A DNA stretch of 11,684 nt from Ettlia oleoabundans (lineage: Eukaryota; Chlorophyta; Chlorophyceae; Chlamydomonadales), in assembly GCA_019693395.1 (NCBI GenBank), contig JAAMXP010001455.1:1-11684 (forward strand), in the 5' to 3' direction. Below, one piece after another: positions 8,401-11,684 of this stretch. Made by a program: the position numbers and the translations under genes. Under the pieces are notes generated by a model. The model ran no database searches, was not told the origin of the DNA, and saw nothing but the letters and a program-made list of their open reading frames with translations. How positions within the stretch are numbered: the first letter of the stretch is position 1; the number at the start of each line of letters is the position of its first letter.

Positions 8401-9473
8401 GGCCGCGCCGCCGCTGTTGTTGCCGCTGCACAGGCTGCAGAGCAGGCGGCGCCGCCACCGCAGCTGCAGGCAGAGCAACGGCCGCCGCCGGCGACGCTGC
8501 GGTTGCGGCAGCTACAGGTGCCACGCTGACAGCGCTGTCGGCCTCGCTCCAGCTGCGCACGGTGAGAGCAGCATCTGCAGGGCTGCTGTATGCCTGATGC
8601 ACGGTGCTTTCCAACTGAATCAGGTGCTGCACGCTATCCCGCAGCCGCTCCTCGGAGCGGTGGATCTGCGGCAGGAACGGGAGCCCCGAGATGGCAGCAA
8701 AAAAACGTGGGGCATGCACCGGGAGGGCACCTAAAGTATGCTGGGAACGCAAGCACCGAGAGGTCGAGAATGCCGGCACCATGCACTGTTTCAGCAGCAG
8801 TTCACAGCACAATCAGCATCGAGGGTTAAAAAAAGTATTGGAGCAGCCCCCCACCTGCGTGTGCGCCACCGCCAGCTCCTGCTGCATCCCCGCTATCTGC
8901 TCCTCAAGCTGCCGCTGCATCTGCTCGCCAGCAATGGGATTCAACACCGCCACCACCTGCAGGTGCAACGGTATACGATATAGCAGATGTGGGATACTCG
9001 CAAAGCTATACAACTTCCGTAAGCCGATGCACAGCCCAGCCAGTTCCGAGAACAGAGTTGTAACGCACAGCTGCTGTGATGTGTCCCGCTCTGATATTGC
9101 TATGGGGGCCACAAACAACACATGGCACTCGGATTTTGCTGCGAAGGTGGCATGCCATAGGGTGCAGCCTTCGCCGCCACGCAGCTGGCTGGAACCTTTA
9201 GCCCAGTGACTGGCGCACCTCATTGTGTGCCTCTGCCACAGCCTCCAAGGGTGTGTGCAGGTCCAACCCTGTGCGAGTCTCTAGGAAGGAGATATCTTGG
9301 AGCATGACGTCCAGGGGTGAGGCACCGCCGCCTGCCTGCCCTCCTGCCGCGCTGCGGCAGCGCAGACTGCGCGACGCTGGGCGGCAATGCTGCGACCGCT
9401 GCTGCCTTGGTGCTGATGGGGCTGGACCGCGGCGCTGCAGGCCCGAAGGGCTTGCTACAGCGGCGTCCGCCAT
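5461..9473 (-). CDS. CAO: Chlorophyllide a oxygenase (chlorophyll b synthesis)
   Basis: Rieske mononuclear-iron monooxygenase that oxidises the C7 methyl of chlorophyllide a in two steps to make chlorophyllide b, at plastid membranes. Twelve minus-strand exons: 9473-9219, 8956-8855, 8665-8279, 8011-7921, 7767-7676, 7484-7362, 7122-6999, 6738-6637, 6525-6430, 6237-6140, 5873-5747, 5561-5461; 565 residues, stop TAA. Residues 1 to ~45 are an Arg/Ser/Ala-rich transit peptide. The regulatory A domain includes [13 protein letters not shown] (84-96) and a probable coiled coil (96-141). An Ala/Pro/Gln/Arg linker (166-209) is the B domain. The catalytic domain starts near [16 protein letters not shown] (216-231). 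Rieske ligands are C267, H269, C286 and H289. The mononuclear iron motif [12 protein letters not shown] carries D372, H375 and H380. [12 protein letters not shown] and [17 protein letters not shown] are further CAO signatures. The C-terminus extends ~30 residues past RWRN. The last acceptor is less certain: another at about 5673 would give a different tail. It shares a 291-bp upstream region with the AllA-like gene. Confidence 0.97.
7126..7190 (+). repeat. CAGG tetranucleotide clusters in CAO intron 6
   Basis: (CAGG)4 at 7126-7141, (CAGG)3 at 7159-7170 and (CAGG)2 at 7183-7190. On the CAO strand this is (CCTG)n, and the first cluster directly abuts the acceptor of exon 7, serving as its pyrimidine-rich tract. 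Confidence 0.85.
7771..7798 (+). repeat. (CARG)7 tetranucleotide array in CAO intron 4
   Basis: Seven CAGG or CAAG units in a row. On the CAO strand it reads as CCTG/CTTG units ending at the acceptor of exon 5 (7768), the same arrangement as in intron 6. Confidence 0.85.
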
Positions 9474-9554
9474 TCTAAGCTCGGCCTGGCTTTGTGGGAG
9501 GCCCCAGCTGCCTGCCCGAGACGGGCGCTAGCTTGGCCAGCTTTCGAGCCCTGC

Positions 9555-9571
9555 AGCGCTCTTAAAGCGCT
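9555..9571. repeat. Two palindromic AGCGCT hexamers around CTTAA
   Basis: AGCGCT (9555-9560), CTTAA (9561-9565), AGCGCT (9566-9571). Each hexamer is its own reverse complement, so the 17-bp element is nearly symmetric and reads almost the same toward both flanking genes. It is a candidate factor-binding site. Confidence 0.6.
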
Positions 9572-9673
9572 TGCTGCCCCGGATGAGGATCCTTTAGGTT
9601 TGAGATGGGCCTATGCGGGGCGGCGGAGCCTGCCAGGGCCTGTGGTGTTGGCGACGTGTCTGATTCGCTCCAG

Positions 9674-9683
9674 CCTGGCCAGG
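9674..9683. repeat. 10-bp perfect palindrome CCTGGCCAGG
   Basis: Exact palindrome in the CAO/AllA-like intergenic region, about 82 bp upstream of the AllA-like start. No known factor is assigned to it. Confidence 0.5.
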
Positions 9684-9739
9684 GTCGTTTGTGCGGCGAA
9701 CGTGGGGTTTTGGGCGGTCGTTGACGGATTACCCTGGAC

Positions 9740-9862
9740 ATGATTTCAAGTCTTGCACTGATTTATGCAGATCTCCACGACCGCTATCCCACCCCAGCAA
9801 CACGCGCCAGGCTGCAGCAGCGCGCGTGCGCTGCCGCGCTGGATAATCGGCGGACATCCTAA
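9740..9862 (+). other. Upstream ORF overlapping the AllA-like start
   Basis: ATG at 9740, 25 bp before the main start, opens a 40-codon reading frame in another phase, ending at TAA 9860-9862 inside exon 1. Its ATG has G at -3, while the main ATG at 9765 has T at -3 and C at +4, a weak context. If transcription starts upstream of 9740 this uORF would compete with the main frame. It shows no conserved protein motif. Confidence 0.4.
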
Positions 9863-11276
9863 GATCGCCTCGGCATGTGATCAGCCGGCCCCGCCCGCGG
9901 CCGCGGCTTCTAGACTGCAGCAGCAGTGGCAATCGCCGCGGCGGCGGCAACTGACTGTGCTGGCAGCAACACAGGCAGGACAGCAAGAGCAGCAGCAGCA
10001 GCAGCAGCAGCGACAAGTGGTGCAGCTGAAAGCGGTGGACATCACAGAAGAGAAGTTCAAGCCCTTTGGTCAGGTCTGTCTGCGGTGCTAAATCTTGCTC
10101 GCTGTGGCATTTTGGCTAAGGTGCCGCCCACGTCCGTGGCCTTTCGACTCCCACACACAATCGTTGCTCTGCAGCTAATAGGAGCAACAGACGATGGCAA
10201 GGAGTTTGATGCAGAGGATGCAGAGCTAGAGCTTGACCAGGGGCAGCCCAGGTTTGCAGGATTGGGTCGTCGTTACTTGCCGACCTTGCCCTTGGCTTGA
10301 ACATCAGGCCAGCCTGCTCGCCTGTTGTCGTGTTGTCGTGCTGCCAACCAGCTTGCGACAGCCGGAAATGCTGTTGACTATTCGTTCCAATTTTTAAGAG
10401 TGACCTAACCTACACCGGCACAAACACCACCCAGTTACGCTTGACTGGCCGGGCCAAGCTGTGCAAGAAAATCTTCCTACACCCTCAAAGAGCTCGCTTC
10501 TCATGTTGCTCCTTGTGCTCAGGTTCTACATCATGCGGCTGCCAAGGCGGGGGCGGAGGTTTGACCGCATCACCTACCACGCCAGGGTCACGCAATGCCT
10601 CGGCGGTCTGCAGGTGGGCTGGCACTACTAGCAAGCTAGGCCTAATAGAGAAAGCAACGGGGCGGTTGTGTGCGCACGTTCGCCTCAAGGGGTGGAAATT
10701 CCCAGTTGGAAGAACATGCAACAGGCATGCATGGTATGGCGATGCGAATCGGAGTATAGTTGTAACAAGCGCATCCTGCTACTCCTGCACTGCATTCACA
10801 ACCCACCATATGCATCAACAACGCGCCGCCCCACACCCCCCCACCCCACTCATGCCTTCAATGCAGCCCGCTAGCCCGTGGTTCTTGGTGGTCGCACGCC
10901 CCACCCTCTCCGTGCAGCAATACCCGCAGCAGCGGGACCTTGTCGCCTTCCGCATCCCGCACGGCGTGTTTGTGAAGCTGCACAAGGGCACCTGGCACGC
11001 GGGTGAGAAGCTGGCTGCAAGCCCCATTGTGTGGATGACTGCCGTGGTTTGCAGGCTGGTTTGCGCCGATGGTGGCAGCAAAAATCCATCAAGGCAGTTG
11101 CGCCTTTCTTACACATTGGTTTTCTCTGGCTTCCTCTGGCTTCCTCCGCAGGCCCGTTGTTTGACGCCGACTCCGCCGACTTTTACAACTTGGAGCTATC
11201 GGACACAAACGTGGTGGACCACAACACGCACAACTATGGGGAGCTGCAGGGGCTGGTGTTTGAGGTGTTGGACTGA
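9765..11276 (+). CDS. allA: Ureidoglycolate lyase (AllA)-like protein with plastid-type N-terminus
   Basis: AllA-type ureidoglycolate lyases split ureidoglycolate to glyoxylate and urea in allantoin use; plants and algae carry divergent homologues of uncertain substrate. Exons: 9765-10073, 10175-10251, 10523-10613, 10867-11002, 11152-11276; 245 residues, stop TGA. Residues 1 to ~70 are basic and Ser/Ala/Pro-rich, ending RRRQLTVLAA, like a transit peptide. A Gln tract follows (73-84). The cupin-like domain starts at VVQLKAVDITEEKFKPFGQ (85-103), continues with DDGKEFDAEDAELEL, then PRFYIMRLPRRGRRFDRITYH (128-148), TQCLGGL, FRIPHGVFVKLHKGTWHAGP (187-206) and DFYNLELSDTNVVDHNTH (214-231). H198, W202 and H203 correspond to the conserved HxxxWH of bacterial AllA. 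Intron phases are 0, 2, 0, 1. The exon 2 donor (GTTTGC at 10252) is unusual, but it restores PRFYIM. The substrate is not proven by sequence. Confidence 0.92.
9990..10010 (+). repeat. (CAG)7 coding for polyglutamine
   Basis: Seven pure CAG codons encode Q76-Q82 of the AllA-like protein, between the presumed transit peptide and the cupin-like domain. The tract is likely length-variable, and its position outside the domain suggests it is tolerated. Confidence 0.95.
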
Positions 11277-11335
11277 GTTGCGGTATCTGATGGCTTGCCG
11301 TGTGACATCATGTATTTTAGCACTTTCGCTTGCGA

Positions 11336-11340
11336 TGTAA
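11336..11340 (+). terminator. TGTAA poly(A) signal 1, AllA-like gene
   Basis: TGTAA lies 60 nt after the stop codon, giving a short 3' UTR. Confidence 0.65.
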
Positions 11341-11358
11341 CTGTTGTTGTTGCCTTTG

Positions 11359-11363
11359 TGTAA
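11359..11363 (+). terminator. TGTAA poly(A) signal 2, AllA-like gene
   Basis: Second TGTAA, 23 nt after the first and inside a T/G-rich stretch. It may be an alternative signal or part of the downstream element. Confidence 0.5.
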
Positions 11364-11684
11364 GGTGTGGAGGGCGATGTGAGATGCTTTCATTTTGATC
11401 TGGCTTGTTGACGGCCAAACTGCTTGGTTGTTCCGTGAGCAGCATGCACGACGCCTTTGTGCGCGTTCCATTGCCCACGCCTTCAACTCGCCTCATCATC
11501 CCCTTGCCCACTGGCTTCGTCATTTTGCTCATGCACACGCACACAAAAACACGGCATTCTACATTCCAGGTGGGGGCACGTCCAACCACCATCCCACACA
11601 CGTGAAGCGCTGTGGGATAAGTGTGTGTGCACGCGTGTCTGTATGTCTGTGGGTGCGTGCGTGAGGTGGGGTGGGTGGGCGGCG
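11364..11684. other. Intergenic spacer, GT-rich at its right end
   Basis: No reading frame with a recognisable motif is present on either strand. It contains a CA-rich stretch (about 11530-11552), an inverted repeat with a CACGTG in its loop (11591-11618), and an alternating GT/GC tract (11621-11638). It may be the upstream region of a gene beyond the right edge. Confidence 0.5.
11591..11618. repeat. 8-bp inverted repeat enclosing a G-box
   Basis: ATCCCACA (11591-11598) and TGTGGGAT (11611-11618) are exact reverse complements. The 12-nt loop begins with CACGTG (11599-11604), a G-box core bound by bZIP and bHLH factors in plants. Confidence 0.6.

Larger units (their letters stand above)
9474..9764. 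promoter_or_regulatory. Shared divergent promoter region of CAO and the AllA-like gene
   Basis: The two start codons lie back to back with 291 bp between them, so both core promoters and 5' UTRs must fit here. Visible elements are a symmetric AGCGCT pair (9555-9571), a perfect palindrome CCTGGCCAGG (9674-9683) and an ACGT core within GACGTGTC (9653-9660). No clear TATA box is seen for either gene. Co-regulation is an inference from spacing only. Confidence 0.65.

Noticed and set aside
7949..8734. 261-residue plus-strand ORF
   Set aside because: It is antisense to CAO exons 3 and 4. Its Ala/Arg/Cys-rich composition is what the GC-rich opposite strand gives, and it carries no family motif.
10441..11340. 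299-residue plus-strand ORF
   Set aside because: It only contains exon 4 of the AllA-like gene by reading through introns 3 and 4. Exon 5 is in another frame, and the true C-terminus DTNVVDHNTH is lost.

Overview
The window looks like a gene-dense piece of nuclear DNA from a green alga (Chlorophyta, probably a core chlorophyte). Four pieces of evidence support this. There is a chlorophyllide a oxygenase gene, so the organism makes chlorophyll b. Every gene is cut by many short GT-AG introns (101 to 372 nt). Twenty-two of the 26 complete introns end in GCAG, and 21 of 26 begin with GTG. TGTAA, the poly(A) signal typical of green algae, lies downstream of all three genes whose 3' ends are in the window. 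I cannot assign a class or species from the sequence alone.

Layout. (1) 143-2625, minus strand: a papain-family cysteine protease of the cathepsin X/Z type, with eight exons visible and the 3' end running off the left edge. (2) 2626-3116: a 491-bp divergent intergenic region with a 10-bp perfect inverted repeat. (3) 3117-4530, plus strand: a five-exon methionine sulfoxide reductase B whose N-terminus looks like a bipartite chloroplast plus twin-arginine (thylakoid lumen) targeting peptide. (4) 4531-5460: converging 3' UTRs, with poly(A) signals facing each other 39 nt apart. (5) 5461-9473, minus strand: a complete twelve-exon chlorophyllide a oxygenase (565 residues). (6) 9474-9764: a 291-bp shared divergent promoter region with symmetric elements. 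(7) 9765-11276, plus strand: a five-exon ureidoglycolate lyase (AllA)-like protein of 245 residues with a transit-peptide-like and polyglutamine N-terminal extension. (8) 11277-11684: a short 3' UTR with two TGTAA signals, then GT-rich spacer. The order is therefore divergent, convergent, divergent.

The exon models were built by joining GT and AG sites that keep the frame and restore known family motifs. All junctions are internally consistent in phase, and exon lengths match the codon counts. No transposon, CRISPR array, tRNA or rRNA was seen. The four genes do not form an obvious pathway. Two or three probably act in the plastid (chlorophyll b synthesis, protein repair and possibly the AllA-like enzyme), while the protease enters the secretory or vacuolar route. 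I found no clear undescribed multi-gene system. The observations most worth following are the possible lumenal MsrB, the plastid-type AllA-like protein sharing a promoter with CAO, the diverged degron region of CAO, and several stop-free introns whose length is a multiple of three.
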